Shown here: one piece after another, positions 50,263 to 59,118 of the stretch | How positions within the stretch are numbered: position 1 is the first letter of the stretch | Layout: each line of letters begins with the position of its first letter | Origin: Halorubrum salsamenti | GTDB lineage: Archaea > Halobacteriota > Halobacteria > Halobacteriales > Haloferacaceae | Assembly: GCF_007671685.1 (NCBI RefSeq) | Contig: NZ_VCNL01000003.1 | Span: 158,085-222,084 of the forward strand | Length of the DNA stretch: 64,000 nt | Direction: 5' to 3' | Made by a program: the position numbers and the translations under genes | Notes under the pieces: generated by a model | Databases searched by the model: none | The model's input: the letters and a program-made list of their open reading frames with translations, nothing else | Told to the model about the DNA's origin: nothing

Positions 50263-50286
50263 CTTCACTTGAAGCGACGGTGTGTC
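50263..50286 (+). repeat. ORB-like dyad element b3
   Basis: CTTCACTTGAAGCGACGGTG plus TGTC is a third, more degenerate copy in the same orientation as b2, 55 bp away. Confidence 0.5.
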
Positions 50287-50391
50287 AGTGGTGGGCTGCT
50301 GGAGCCGCGACCCGCATCGATCGCCCTGTGGACAGCGTTCCGGCTCGTGAAGCCAGAATCCTTATGATTGGCTGAACTGAACTGTCGGATC

Positions 50392-51165
50392 ATGAAAGCA
50401 GTCGTACTCGCGGCCGGCAAGGGCACGCGCCTCCGCCCGCTCACGGACGACAAGCCCAAGGGGATGGTCGAGGTCGACGGGAAACCCCTCGTCACCCACT
50501 GTTTCGATCAGCTGATCGACCTGGGAGCCGACGAACTCATCGTCGTCGTCGGCTACATGAAGGAGGACATCATCGACCACTACGGCGACGAGTACGAGGG
50601 CGTCCCGATCACCTACACGCACCAGCGCGAACAGAAGGGGCTCGCCCACGCCCTCCTGACGGTCGAGGAACACATCGACGACGACTTCATGCTCATCCTC
50701 GGCGACAACATCTTCCAGGCGAACCTCCAGGACGTGGTCCGTCGCCAGCGTGAAGACCGCGCGGACGCCGCCTTCCTCGTCGAGGAGGTCCCCTGGGAAG
50801 ACGCGTCCCGGTACGGCGTCTGTGACACCAACCAGTACGGCGAAATCACCGACGTCGTCGAGAAGCCGGAGGACCCGCCGAGCAACCTCGTGATGACTGG
50901 CTTCTACACCTTCTCGCCCGCCATCTTCCACGCCTGTCACCTCGTCCAGCCCTCGAACCGCGACGAGTACGAGATCTCCGATGCGATCGATCTGCTCATC
51001 CAGTCGGGCCGGACGATCGACGCCATCGGTCTCGACGGCTGGCGGATCGACGTCGGCTATCCGGAGGACCGCGAGGAGGCCGAGCGCCGCCTCCGGGGCG
51101 ACGACGCCGACGAGGACACCGCGCCCGACGAGGGCACCGAAGACGTCGTCGAGACCGACGCGTAG
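50392..51165 (+). CDS. Sugar-phosphate nucleotidyltransferase (AglF/RmlA-like)
   Basis: The ATG at 50392 gives MKAVVLAAGKGTRLRPLTDDKPKGMVEVDGKPL with the GxGTRLxPLT nucleotide loop. Next are YTHQREQKGLAHALL, LILGDNIF (metal Asp), VVEKPEDPPSNLVMTGFYTF and WRIDVGYPEDREEAERRL. The enzyme couples UTP or dTTP with a hexose-1-phosphate. Haloferax AglF is a UTP-dependent relative. The 257-residue protein ends in a disordered acidic tail. It is the intact counterpart of the truncated copy at 26667-27167. Confidence 0.9.
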   Translation: MKAVVLAAGKGTRLRPLTDDKPKGMVEVDGKPLVTHCFDQLIDLGADELIVVVGYMKEDIIDHYGDEYEGVPITYTHQREQKGLAHALLTVEEHIDDDFMLILGDNIFQANLQDVVRRQREDRADAAFLVEEVPWEDASRYGVCDTNQYGEITDVVEKPEDPPSNLVMTGFYTFSPAIFHACHLVQPSNRDEYEISDAIDLLIQSGRTIDAIGLDGWRIDVGYPEDREEAERRLRGDDADEDTAPDEGTEDVVETDA

Positions 51166-51234
51166 CGCGCAAGGAACGACATCTCGGCACGCTCGGGAGC
51201 CTCACCACAGGATTGCCCCCACCGCTGCGAATCG

Positions 51235-52638
51235 TCACCCACGGACCGTCTCTATCACGTCGATCCCGACTTTCCAGATCTGCCGAACAACGAGCTTCAG
51301 ATCGTACGTGAACGACTGCTGTTTGACGTACTGTAGATCGTAGCGCAACTTCTCTTCGGGATCCGTACTTTTCGCACCGTTCACCTGCGCGAGTCCCGTG
51401 AGCCCCGGTTTGACGAACCATCGCTTGCGCCACGACTGTTCTTGCGCCTCCAACAGCGACTCTTCTTCGGTCCACACGGCTCGGGGACCGACGACGCTCA
51501 TGTCGCCGACGAGGATCGACCACAGCTGTGGAATCTCGTCGAGATGCGTCTGGCGCAACACGCGCCCGACACGCGTGATCCGATCATTTGCCGCATCAGC
51601 AACCGGCTCAACTGATTCACTCTCGGGAACCATCGACCGGAACTTGAACACGTCGAACGTCTCGCCGAACACCGCAGTGCGCTCTTGGCTATAGAGGATC
51701 GACCCGCCATCATCTATCTTGATCGCGACGATAATGGCACAGATAACGGGACTCAACACCGCCAACCCGACCACCGAGAACACGACGTCAAAGCTGCGCT
51801 TGAGCATGTGGTCTTGGATGTCCCACGGCTCGACGTCGACGGTAACGAGCGTCCCGGCATCACTATCGGCAGTCAACACCCGATCGGCGTGATCGCGGTG
51901 GACAAGCACGTCGACGCCGTGTTCGTAACACGCATCGAGCGCGCCGAAGAACTCGGCTCGGTCCGTGTGTTCGAACGCCAACACGGCGGTATCGATGTCG
52001 TACTCGACCAGCACGTCTTCGATCCGCGAGAGTCCGCCCAGCCGCTCAAGCCCGTTCAGCTGGACGCCGCCGTCTGCAACAGCGGCCACCGGTCGCGACG
52101 ACGGACCAGTCATGAAGCCGCTCGTCGGACAGAGATATCCGATGAGCGGCATATCGATGTCGGCAGCAAGTCCCTCGATCGCGGCCGGATCATCCCCGAC
52201 GATAAGGGCCCGCTCGGCGTCACCGTTCGGTCGATGCCGAATCCCCACGAACCACGCGGGCAGCATGACGAGCAACAGCGGCGTGATCGCGATGAGCGTC
52301 GTCCGCGGGAGTCGATACGTGTAGTCGAAGTACCCGATCGCGGCGAGCGTGAGCATCGCGACCATGACCCGCTTTTGGGTGAGCGCAACCGTGTCGAGAA
52401 TGCGCCGCGGCCGCGGCTTGTACAACGGCAGAAACGCCGCCGTCACAATAACGACGGTCGTCGCCATCTCGAACACGAGTTCGGCACCCACCGGCGCGTC
52501 CGCGGCCAGCCGACCGACGACTGGCAGCCGGGTGAGCAGCGTGTGGACTGCGCTGCTGTTTGCGACCGCGACTGTGAGCGCAGTGATGGCTGCGACACCG
52601 CCGACGCTACGCAGCCGATACTGCCACCCGGAGAGCAT
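51235..52638 (-). CDS. Polyprenyl-phosphate glycosylphosphotransferase (WbaP/EpsE-like)
   Basis: The 467-residue protein has four to five N-terminal membrane helices, a CoA-binding-like middle domain and the bacterial-sugar-transferase C-terminus. That end reads MLKRSFDVVFSVVGLAVLSPVICAIIVAI, YSQERTAVFGETFDVFKFRSM, LRQTHLDEIPQLWSILVGDMSVVGPRAVW and WFVKPGLTGLAQVNG. It transfers a sugar-1-phosphate onto a polyprenyl or dolichyl phosphate, the first step of lipid-linked glycan assembly. Convergent with the nucleotidyltransferase that may make its donor. Confidence 0.93.
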   Translation of the reverse strand: MLSGWQYRLRSVGGVAAITALTVAVANSSAVHTLLTRLPVVGRLAADAPVGAELVFEMATTVVIVTAAFLPLYKPRPRRILDTVALTQKRVMVAMLTLAAIGYFDYTYRLPRTTLIAITPLLLVMLPAWFVGIRHRPNGDAERALIVGDDPAAIEGLAADIDMPLIGYLCPTSGFMTGPSSRPVAAVADGGVQLNGLERLGGLSRIEDVLVEYDIDTAVLAFEHTDRAEFFGALDACYEHGVDVLVHRDHADRVLTADSDAGTLVTVDVEPWDIQDHMLKRSFDVVFSVVGLAVLSPVICAIIVAIKIDDGGSILYSQERTAVFGETFDVFKFRSMVPESESVEPVADAANDRITRVGRVLRQTHLDEIPQLWSILVGDMSVVGPRAVWTEEESLLEAQEQSWRKRWFVKPGLTGLAQVNGAKSTDPEEKLRYDLQYVKQQSFTYDLKLVVRQIWKVGIDVIETVRG

Positions 52639-52761
52639 TAGCCGTACGTACGGTGGACAATCTATAAATGGACTGCGATGTCGGTGACAGCGGCGGGCGG
52701 GGCGGCGACGTCGGGATATCTCGACCGGATCGATGAGCCCTGATGGAGCCGCCCGGTAGGC

Positions 52762-55182
52762 TCAAATCGCGTGCGTCTCGCCAGCGTGTACAGCGGCATC
52801 CGTGACCGAGATGGTCGTGCCGTTCGGATTCGACAGGGCGCCGTCGACACGGTAGTCGCCCGCGTGCGCGACCGTGATTGTGAACGTCCCGTCGTCGCCG
52901 GCAGTGGTCCGACGCTCGTAGGTGAACGTCTCACTCGCCGTGGTCACGTTCGTGTGGACGGAGACGGTGGCGCCCGGTTCGGCCTCACCGGTAATCGTCG
53001 CCCCAGGAACCGGTTTGAACACCGCGATCGAGTCATCCGACGTGGTAAACACCAACTCGAACCGTCCGGAGCCGTTCGCCGCCGAGGTCGCACTCCCGCG
53101 TGCCTCGTACAGTTGTGCATATCCAGAGGAGGCAGGGGCGTCTGATTCGACCTCCTCAATGGCGACGTACCCGACTCGGCCGCTGAACTCGTCGGCGTAC
53201 GAGTCCGGGTTCGGATCGCTGATGAACGACTCATAGGTGCGTTGCGCATAGGCGTACGAGTTTGAGTCACCGCCCACCGCGTAGTTGAACATCCGGTTGC
53301 GACCCCAGTCGTTTAAGACGTAGTCGGGGCCGTCGCTCTCGGCGGCGTCCGCGTCGATCCACTCGATCGCCTCGGCCTCGCCGTCGGTCGCAGCGAGATT
53401 GTCCATCATTACAGGCACCATGAACAGACTCAGACTGGAGACGAGCAGTACGATCGCAAACGCGTAGCCGATCTGTTGGCCCGAGATCCCGGCCGGTCGG
53501 AGCGCGATCCGCACGCGCGCTGACCGCTCCCCGAATGGCGACGGGCGTTCGGCCACGTCGATCACCGAAAGCAGATAGACAACGCCGAGGCCGGCAAAGA
53601 CGGCCACGACCGCGGCCGATTCGCCCGCGAATCGAAGCTGGATAAGCGCGAACGTCACCAGTACGGAGGCGTAGCTGACGGGGACCAGCCACCGCGGCTC
53701 GTGTGACTGGACACATCGCCACCCGACCAACCCGATCACGGGAAGTGCCACGAAAAGGAACCAGCCGAAGTGGTCGATCGGACCGAAAATGACGCCGTAG
53801 TCGGCCGCAAAGAGGCTCCGCGTTTCCGCGATCCCTTCACGCCCGAATAAGGATCCGCGGATCCGGGAGAGAAACCGGGACGCAACGGCCGGCTGAACGA
53901 CGGTCAACACGCCCCAGAGCGGGAGCACGCTCAACGCCGAGACGACGAGGTGGACGCCCGGATGCACGTCGAGACGCTGAAGCACGGCCGCGGCACCCGA
54001 AACGACGGCCGCCCCGACACAGACTAACAGCACGGCATAGACGGCAACCGGTTCTTGCCACCCGGCTCGGCTGTGAAGGAGATACGCGAGGCCGAAGCCG
54101 AGACCCAGCGCGGCGACGATCGGGGTTGTCGCGACGAGTGGGTTCCAGCCGGCGCGGAGATCAGCGGTCGCCCGCACGGTCACGTACACCGCGAGCCCGA
54201 CGAGCAGGATCGGCGATCCGTTCCACGAGTGGGCCATGATAGCGAACACGACGGCGAGCGCCGCGACCACTGCCCACGTGGCCGGTGACGTGAGGTGTTC
54301 GAGACGCCGCCCCGGGTCCCGGAGTTCGTGATCGCGAGCGAGCCACACGACGCCGACGATCGACAGTGTCAACCAGAGATAATCGAAGGCGTGATGATCG
54401 AAAAACCCGATCCCGGAGTATAACGCATGGCCCGGTAACAGCGCGAAGACGATGACGGACGTGATACCAACGCGCTCGTCGTTTGTCGTCCACGTCGCGA
54501 TGAGGTACACCCCGAGACCGACGATGAGCGCCGCGATCACGGGGAGCCACGCGACGATCGCGATGGCATCTGCAGCGTCACCCCCACCGAGTTCGGTCGC
54601 CCACAACCCGAGCGTGTACACGAGTGGCTCACCGCTCGCACGCCCCCCGAGCGTGTCGGCGATGGCGCGAAAGGCGAACGGGTCCGGGTCCGCCTCCGCG
54701 AGCCGCTCGACCCAGTATAAGTAATGGTACGGGTCGTTCCCCGGTAGCAGGACGCGGTCGGTGCGAAACACCTGTCCGAACGTGATCGTCCGGAAGACGA
54801 ACAGAAACGAGAGGACGGCGGTCATCGCGACGAGCAGGTCACGATGAAGCGCTTCCGTCCAGCCACCGAAAGACGTCTGCAGCCACCGGGTGCCGCGGGT
54901 GAGTGTGCTGTCAGCGGGCGTCTCGGCCGGGGCCGTCCCTCCGTGTCCGTCACCGGCAACCGCTGTACGCACGGCCTCGGGGTCGACGACGCGGTAGGAG
55001 CCGGCCGCCGTTTTCTCGACGATGCCCCGAGAGACGAGTTCGCCGAACGTGCCCGAATCCGCTTCGATCTCCTCGAAGGTCCACGGCCCCGTTTCATCAA
55101 CGGTGAGGATATCCTCGATCGCCGCCTCGGTCTCAGGGCGTTCGTCGAGGAGGGCTCGCGTTTCCGCATACGAATCCGCCAT
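52762..55182 (-). CDS. AglB/STT3-type oligosaccharyltransferase, divergent, with N-terminal winged-helix-like domain
   Basis: The ATG at 55182 gives 806 residues. Residues 1-75 (TEAAIEDILTVDETGPWTFEEIEADSGTFGELVSRGIVEKTAAGSYRV) resemble a winged helix. The membrane part has the STT3 metal motif LPGNDPYHYLYWVERL (Asp150) and FFDHHAFDYLW (second acidic site). At the place of the catalytic WWDYG motif it has YVLNDWGRNRMFNY (about 621-634). The C-terminus has a beta-sandwich-like repeat domain. It would transfer lipid-linked glycan to Asn of S-layer proteins, but the altered motif leaves activity open. Start chosen over an upstream ATG-less extension. Confidence 0.85.
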   Translation of the reverse strand: MADSYAETRALLDERPETEAAIEDILTVDETGPWTFEEIEADSGTFGELVSRGIVEKTAAGSYRVVDPEAVRTAVAGDGHGGTAPAETPADSTLTRGTRWLQTSFGGWTEALHRDLLVAMTAVLSFLFVFRTITFGQVFRTDRVLLPGNDPYHYLYWVERLAEADPDPFAFRAIADTLGGRASGEPLVYTLGLWATELGGGDAADAIAIVAWLPVIAALIVGLGVYLIATWTTNDERVGITSVIVFALLPGHALYSGIGFFDHHAFDYLWLTLSIVGVVWLARDHELRDPGRRLEHLTSPATWAVVAALAVVFAIMAHSWNGSPILLVGLAVYVTVRATADLRAGWNPLVATTPIVAALGLGFGLAYLLHSRAGWQEPVAVYAVLLVCVGAAVVSGAAAVLQRLDVHPGVHLVVSALSVLPLWGVLTVVQPAVASRFLSRIRGSLFGREGIAETRSLFAADYGVIFGPIDHFGWFLFVALPVIGLVGWRCVQSHEPRWLVPVSYASVLVTFALIQLRFAGESAAVVAVFAGLGVVYLLSVIDVAERPSPFGERSARVRIALRPAGISGQQIGYAFAIVLLVSSLSLFMVPVMMDNLAATDGEAEAIEWIDADAAESDGPDYVLNDWGRNRMFNYAVGGDSNSYAYAQRTYESFISDPNPDSYADEFSGRVGYVAIEEVESDAPASSGYAQLYEARGSATSAANGSGRFELVFTTSDDSIAVFKPVPGATITGEAEPGATVSVHTNVTTASETFTYERRTTAGDDGTFTITVAHAGDYRVDGALSNPNGTTISVTDAAVHAGETHAI

Positions 55183-55430
55183 TGTCGACACCTGTGTGGC
55201 ATCCGGGTAAAATCCTCCGTTGCACACCTACACACGGAGGGCCTCGAATCGACAGAAGCCACCGCACCGGAAACCACGGGTGAGTCTCACCACGGAGGAG
55301 GTAGATAACTCACAGAAGACAGGAGCGACTCCGGCGTCCGATCTCGCAAGCAAAAATGTGAACCGTCCAAACGCGTGATCGGGCGTCAATACACAGACGA
55401 GGTGGGGATAGGGTGTGGCCTACTCGAAGC

Positions 55431-57089
55431 TCACATCGCACCGCCCATTCCGCCCATCCCGCCCATGCCGCCGGCCGGGGCGCCGCCCTCGTCGCCGTCG
55501 CCGCCGGTCGAGAGGTCGCCCGCGGAGATGATGTCGTCGATTTTCAGCACGAGGTTCGCGGCCTCGGCGGCGGAGGCGATCGCCTGCTCCTTCGCGTGGG
55601 CCGTCTCGACGACGCCGGCCTCGGTCGTGTTCTCGACCTCGCCGGAGAAGACGTTCAGCCCGGCGTCGGCGTCGCCGGCCTCGTGGGCCGCGCGGAGGTC
55701 GACGAGCAGGTCGATGGCGTCGAGCCCGGCGTTCTCGGCGAGCACGCGGGGGATCAGCTCGAGCGAGTCGGCGAACGCCTCGACGGCGAGCTGCTCGCGC
55801 CCGGAGACGGAGTCGGCGTAGTCGCGCAGCCGACGGGCGAGCTCGACTTCGATGGCGCCGCCGCCGGGGAGCGTGCGCCCGTCGGAGACGGTCGTCGAGA
55901 CCACGTCGATCGCGTCCTGAATGCCGCGTTCGAGCTCGTCGACGACGTGCTCGGTGGTGCCGTACAGCAGGAGCGTGACGCCGTGGGCGTCCTCGCCCTC
56001 GACGTAGAACAGCTCCTCCTCGGCGTCGCGGGTGACCGAGCCGACCGCGAGGTCGTCGGCCGTGAGCGAGTCGAGGTCGCTGACGATCGGCGCGCCGAGC
56101 ACGTTCTTGAGGAAGCTCAGGTCGGACTTCTTCGTCCGGCGGACCGCGAGAACGCCCTCCTTCGCGAGGTAGTGCTGGGCGAGGTCGTCGATCCCCTTCT
56201 GACAGAAGACCACGTCGGCACCAGACTCGACGATCTTGTCGACCTTGTCGCGGAGCTGCTTCTCCTCCTGGTCGAGGAACTTCTGGAGCTGGTCGGGCGA
56301 GTCGACGTTGACGGCGGTGTCAACGTCGGCCTCCTCGACCTCGATCGGATCGTTGAGCAAGAGCACGTCCGCCGACTCGAAGTCGGTCGGCATGTCCTCG
56401 TGGACCGGGTCCTTGTCGATGACGGCGCCCGAGAGCAGCCGGGACTCGCCGGCCGCGCGTCCGGTGCGCGTCTCGATGTTGAGGTTCGCCAGATCGACGA
56501 CGTGGGAGCCGTCGTCGGCCTCGACGGTGACGCCCTGGATGGCGCGGACGACGAGGTCGGCGAGCACGTCCTTGTCGAGCTCCGCGCCCTTACCGGTCAT
56601 CGACGTCTCGGCGACGTTCTTCAGCGTCTCGGTGTCGTCGGGTTCGACCTGCGTGGCGACCTCGTCGACCTGCTCGCGGGCGTACTCGCTCGCGAGGTTG
56701 AAACCCTTGATGACGGCCGTCGGGTGGATGTCCTGTTCGAGGAGGTCCTCGGCGTTCTTGAGGAGCTCGCCCGCGATAGCGACCGCGCTCGTCGTGCCGT
56801 CGCCGGCCTCGTCCTCCTGGGTCTCGGCGACTTCGACGATCATCTCGGCGGTCGGGTTGTCGATGTCCATCGTCTGCAGGATGGTGACCCCGTCGTTCGT
56901 GATGGTGACGTCGCCCATCGAGTCGACGAGCATCTTGTCCATCCCTTTCGGCCCGAGCGTCGAGCGTACGGACTCGGCGACGCCGCGCGCCGCGGAGATG
57001 TTGTACTCCTGTGCGTCTTTATCCTTGACGCGCTGGGCGTCGTCGCCCATGATGATCATCGGCTGACCCTGCTGCATTCGCTGGCTCAT
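55431..57089 (-). CDS. Thermosome (group II chaperonin) subunit
   Basis: The 552-residue protein shows the chaperonin ATP motifs RSTLGPKGMDKMLVDSMGDVTITNDGVTIL, DEAGDGTTSAVAIAGELL and GGGAIEVELARRLRDYA. It ends in the Gly/Met tail GGMGGMGGMGGAM typical of haloarchaeal CCT subunits. It assembles into a double-ring folding machine in the cytoplasm. A strong TATA element (minus strand ATTTATATAG, 57113-57122) is 24 nt upstream of the ATG. The 57123-57399 region also has the palindrome CTTCGATCGAAG (57238-57249). Confidence 0.96.
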   Translation of the reverse strand: MSQRMQQGQPMIIMGDDAQRVKDKDAQEYNISAARGVAESVRSTLGPKGMDKMLVDSMGDVTITNDGVTILQTMDIDNPTAEMIVEVAETQEDEAGDGTTSAVAIAGELLKNAEDLLEQDIHPTAVIKGFNLASEYAREQVDEVATQVEPDDTETLKNVAETSMTGKGAELDKDVLADLVVRAIQGVTVEADDGSHVVDLANLNIETRTGRAAGESRLLSGAVIDKDPVHEDMPTDFESADVLLLNDPIEVEEADVDTAVNVDSPDQLQKFLDQEEKQLRDKVDKIVESGADVVFCQKGIDDLAQHYLAKEGVLAVRRTKKSDLSFLKNVLGAPIVSDLDSLTADDLAVGSVTRDAEEELFYVEGEDAHGVTLLLYGTTEHVVDELERGIQDAIDVVSTTVSDGRTLPGGGAIEVELARRLRDYADSVSGREQLAVEAFADSLELIPRVLAENAGLDAIDLLVDLRAAHEAGDADAGLNVFSGEVENTTEAGVVETAHAKEQAIASAAEAANLVLKIDDIISAGDLSTGGDGDEGGAPAGGMGGMGGMGGAM

Positions 57090-57112
57090 ACACCGCTTGA
57101 TTGATTGTGATT

Positions 57113-57122
57113 CTATATAAAT
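57113..57122 (-). promoter_or_regulatory. TATA box of the thermosome gene
   Basis: The minus strand ATTTATATAG sits about 24-33 nt upstream of the thermosome ATG. It is probably the core of a heat-inducible promoter, as known for haloarchaeal cct genes. Confidence 0.7.
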
Positions 57123-57399
57123 GTGTCGTTGAGCGCCGTTCGTTCGTGATCGTCGTCCCCTGCGATGTCAGTGAGAAAAACGCAAGACTCCACGGCTCTC
57201 GGTCGATTTTTATGTGTATAGTTAGCACGGGACTTCACTTCGATCGAAGGCCCTCATCTGGTGTGTTTATATATATCTCTGTGACGGTCGTCGATTCCGA
57301 AACGCGTCTCCGCACGGGGACCTTGCTACTGCGGTTTGCCGGCGGATCGCGATGCGAACTATCGAACGAAAACGGAGAAGCGGGGTCGACCGCGAGCGG

Positions 57400-57567
57400 T
57401 CACCGATCGAGCTGGTCGGTCTCGGTGAGGTACTCCGAGTCTACCTCGTCGAGCGTCGGTTCCGGCGGCTCGTCGGCGGCGTCGAGTTCGCGTCGATTGA
57501 GGCGGCTCTCCAACTGCCGGCGCTTATTCCTCCCTTTCCGCTCGCGACCTGATTTCGTGTCTGGCAT
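57400..57567 (-). CDS. Small charged haloarchaeal protein, 55 aa
   Basis: The ATG at 57567 gives MPDTKSGRERKGRNKRRQLE, a basic N-terminus, followed by an acidic C-terminal half (ELDAADEPPEPTLDEVDSEY). A TATA-like CATAAG is about 25 nt upstream. The split of charge suggests an intrinsically disordered nucleic-acid-associated protein, but no family is recognised. The frame upstream of this ATG (MWVLFTRMT) is less likely to be used. Confidence 0.6.
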   Translation of the reverse strand: MPDTKSGRERKGRNKRRQLESRLNRRELDAADEPPEPTLDEVDSEYLTETDQLDR

Positions 57568-57680
57568 CGTCATCCGTGTGAACAACACCCACACTTATGA
57601 GTCTTCTGCCGGTGTGCGTGAGCGTCTGTGGTGTGGTCGAACAGCGTCGCTACGCGGGGTACGGGCGCGATACTGCGGAA

Positions 57681-57708
57681 AAGCGCCAAGAGAAATTTGA
57701 ACTCCAGA
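57681..57708 (-). repeat. Degenerate copy of the tRNA-Ser 3' end
   Basis: On the minus strand GGAGTTCAAATTTCTCTTGG resembles the T-arm and acceptor end of the adjacent tRNA-Ser (GGGGTTCAAATCCCTCTCCTGG). Similar bases follow (CGCTTTTC versus CGTCTTTC). Partial 3' tRNA duplicates are typical leftovers of integration at a tRNA gene. Confidence 0.5.
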
Positions 57709-57754
57709 CGTTTCGCTCGCTCCGCTCTTCGCTCGTTGTTGCGACAGCGAAAGA

Positions 57755-57836
57755 CGCCAGGAGAGGGATTTGAACCCCCGATCCCGGAAGGGAACACGCT
57801 TTCCAGGCGTGCGCCTTACCACTCGGCCATCCTGGC
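57755..57836 (-). tRNA. tRNA-Ser (GGA)
   Basis: The minus strand folds into a type II tRNA. The acceptor stem is GCCAGGA paired with TCCTGGC and discriminator G. The D-arm is GCCGAGTGGTAAGGC. The anticodon stem-loop ACGC-CTGGAAA-GCGT contains anticodon GGA. A long variable arm and the T-arm GGGGGTTCAAATCCCTC follow. CCA is not encoded. It decodes UCC and UCU serine codons. Confidence 0.95.
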
Positions 57837-57863
57837 TCGGCCTGAGATAATCCGGTGAGACTG

Positions 57864-58193
57864 TTAAGTCCTTCTTTTCGCGTGGAGTCGGTGCTCGGTC
57901 GCGTACGCGATCCCGCCGGACGCGACGGCGATCGCCCCCGCGAGCGCGAACAGTCCGGCGTACCCGAAGGGGAGGTCGCCGTCGAGGAGCAGGTACCCCT
58001 GCGCGAGCACGAGGAACGCGAACCCCCCGACCAGTCCCCACAGGGCCGCGGACCGCGCCCTCGTCCGAGGGGTCGCCGGGACTCCGGGCGGGCGTGTGGT
58101 CTCCTCGCCCCCGTCTGCTCCGTCGTCCCTGTCGTTCCCGCCGTCCCTGTCGTTCCCGCCGTCCCTATCGCTCACGCCGCCCCCGTCGGCCAT
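57864..58193 (-). CDS. Hypothetical two-span membrane protein, 109 aa
   Basis: A low-complexity Asp/Gly N-terminus (SDRDGGNDRDGGNDRDDGADGG, a short DNA repeat) precedes two hydrophobic helices (SAALWGLVGGFAFLVLAQGYLLL and FGYAGLFALAGAIAVASGGIAY). The ATG directly abuts the ridA stop, so it is the second gene of that operon. Similar small membrane proteins are common in haloarchaea; function unknown. Confidence 0.7.
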   Translation of the reverse strand: MADGGGVSDRDGGNDRDGGNDRDDGADGGEETTRPPGVPATPRTRARSAALWGLVGGFAFLVLAQGYLLLDGDLPFGYAGLFALAGAIAVASGGIAYATEHRLHAKRRT

Positions 58194-58574
58194 CTACTCG
58201 ACGACGGCGACGGCCTCGATCTCCACGCCGACGCCCTTCGGGAGCGCGCCGGCCTGCACGGCCGACCGGGCCGGCGGCGACTCCTCGAAGTAGCCCGCGT
58301 ACGTCTCGTTCATCTCCTCGAAGTCGTCGATGTCGGCGAGGAAGACCGTCGTTTTGAGCACGTCCGTCGACTCAGCGCCCGCCTCGTCGAGTACGGCCAC
58401 GAGGTTGTCGAGCGCCTGCTCGGTCTGTTCGGCGATCGACGCGTCGTCGAGGAGGTCGCCGTCCGGCGTCAACGGGATCTGCCCGGCCGTGAACACGAGG
58501 TCGCCGTTCGTCGTCGCCTGGCTGTACGCGCCGACGGCCGCGGGGGCCGCGTCGGTGTGGACTGTCTCCTTCAT
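58194..58574 (-). CDS. ridA: RidA family enamine/imine deaminase
   Basis: The ATG at 58574 gives 126 residues: MKETVHTDAAPAAVGAYSQATTNGDLVFTAGQIPLTPDGDLLDD, the typical RidA opening. Then come the conserved VLKTTVFLADIDDFEEMNETYAGYF and PPARSAVQAGALPKGVGVEIEAVAV (with the imine-binding Arg). It removes reactive enamines such as 2-aminoacrylate formed by PLP enzymes. Length is normal and the trimeric fold is expected. Confidence 0.94.
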   Translation of the reverse strand: MKETVHTDAAPAAVGAYSQATTNGDLVFTAGQIPLTPDGDLLDDASIAEQTEQALDNLVAVLDEAGAESTDVLKTTVFLADIDDFEEMNETYAGYFEESPPARSAVQAGALPKGVGVEIEAVAVVE

Positions 58575-58707
58575 ACACGTCCGCCTTCGCCGGGCGTGCA
58601 TAAAGTGACCGGGGAACGCGGTCGAGCGGTTCGGCTCCGTCGCTCCCGGTACTGCGGTCCCGCCACCACCGTTGCGCCTATATCCTTTGCGTGCTAACAC
58701 ACAACAC

Positions 58708-59091
58708 ATGACGGGAACAGAAATCGCCCCGCTCGTCGCGATCCTCGGCGCGGTGGCCCTGATCAACCTCGCGTTCGCGTGGCTGTTCACGCGCGGGGAC
58801 CGCGATCCGGCCGACTTCCTCGGGTCGACGCGCGAGGTACCCGAGGAGGCGAAGGCCGACTCGGAGCCGCCCGGCGACGGAGCGACGGGCTTCACGGTGA
58901 CCGCGGGGGAATCGGGACCGGCGGGCGACCCGCCGCCGCTCGACGCCGACGGCGAGACGGTCGTCTGCCGGCACTGCGGCGCGGAGAACCGGACGGGCTA
59001 CCAGTACTGCCGCTGGTGCGTTCGCTCCGGCTTCGTCGATGACGGGTCCGGCGGAGCCGCGGGGGCGACGATGCCGAACCGGTCGCTGTGA
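58708..59091 (+). CDS. Membrane-anchored zinc-ribbon protein, 127 aa
   Basis: The ATG at 58708 gives an N-terminal anchor (IAPLVAILGAVALINLAFAWLFT). A disordered Pro/Asp region and a zinc ribbon VCRHCGAENRTGYQYCRWCVRSGF (two CxxC pairs) follow. Haloarchaea carry many such small zinc-ribbon membrane proteins (DUF7577-like). The role is unknown. Confidence 0.75.
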   Translation: MTGTEIAPLVAILGAVALINLAFAWLFTRGDRDPADFLGSTREVPEEAKADSEPPGDGATGFTVTAGESGPAGDPPPLDADGETVVCRHCGAENRTGYQYCRWCVRSGFVDDGSGGAAGATMPNRSL

Positions 59092-59118
59092 GTCCGCCGC
59101 GATCGCGCCCCGTCGCGG

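Noticed and set aside
55413..57104. Long plus-strand frame opposite the thermosome
   Set aside because: Composition is Val/Asp/Arg/Leu-rich shadow sequence, whereas the minus strand encodes an unmistakable chaperonin.
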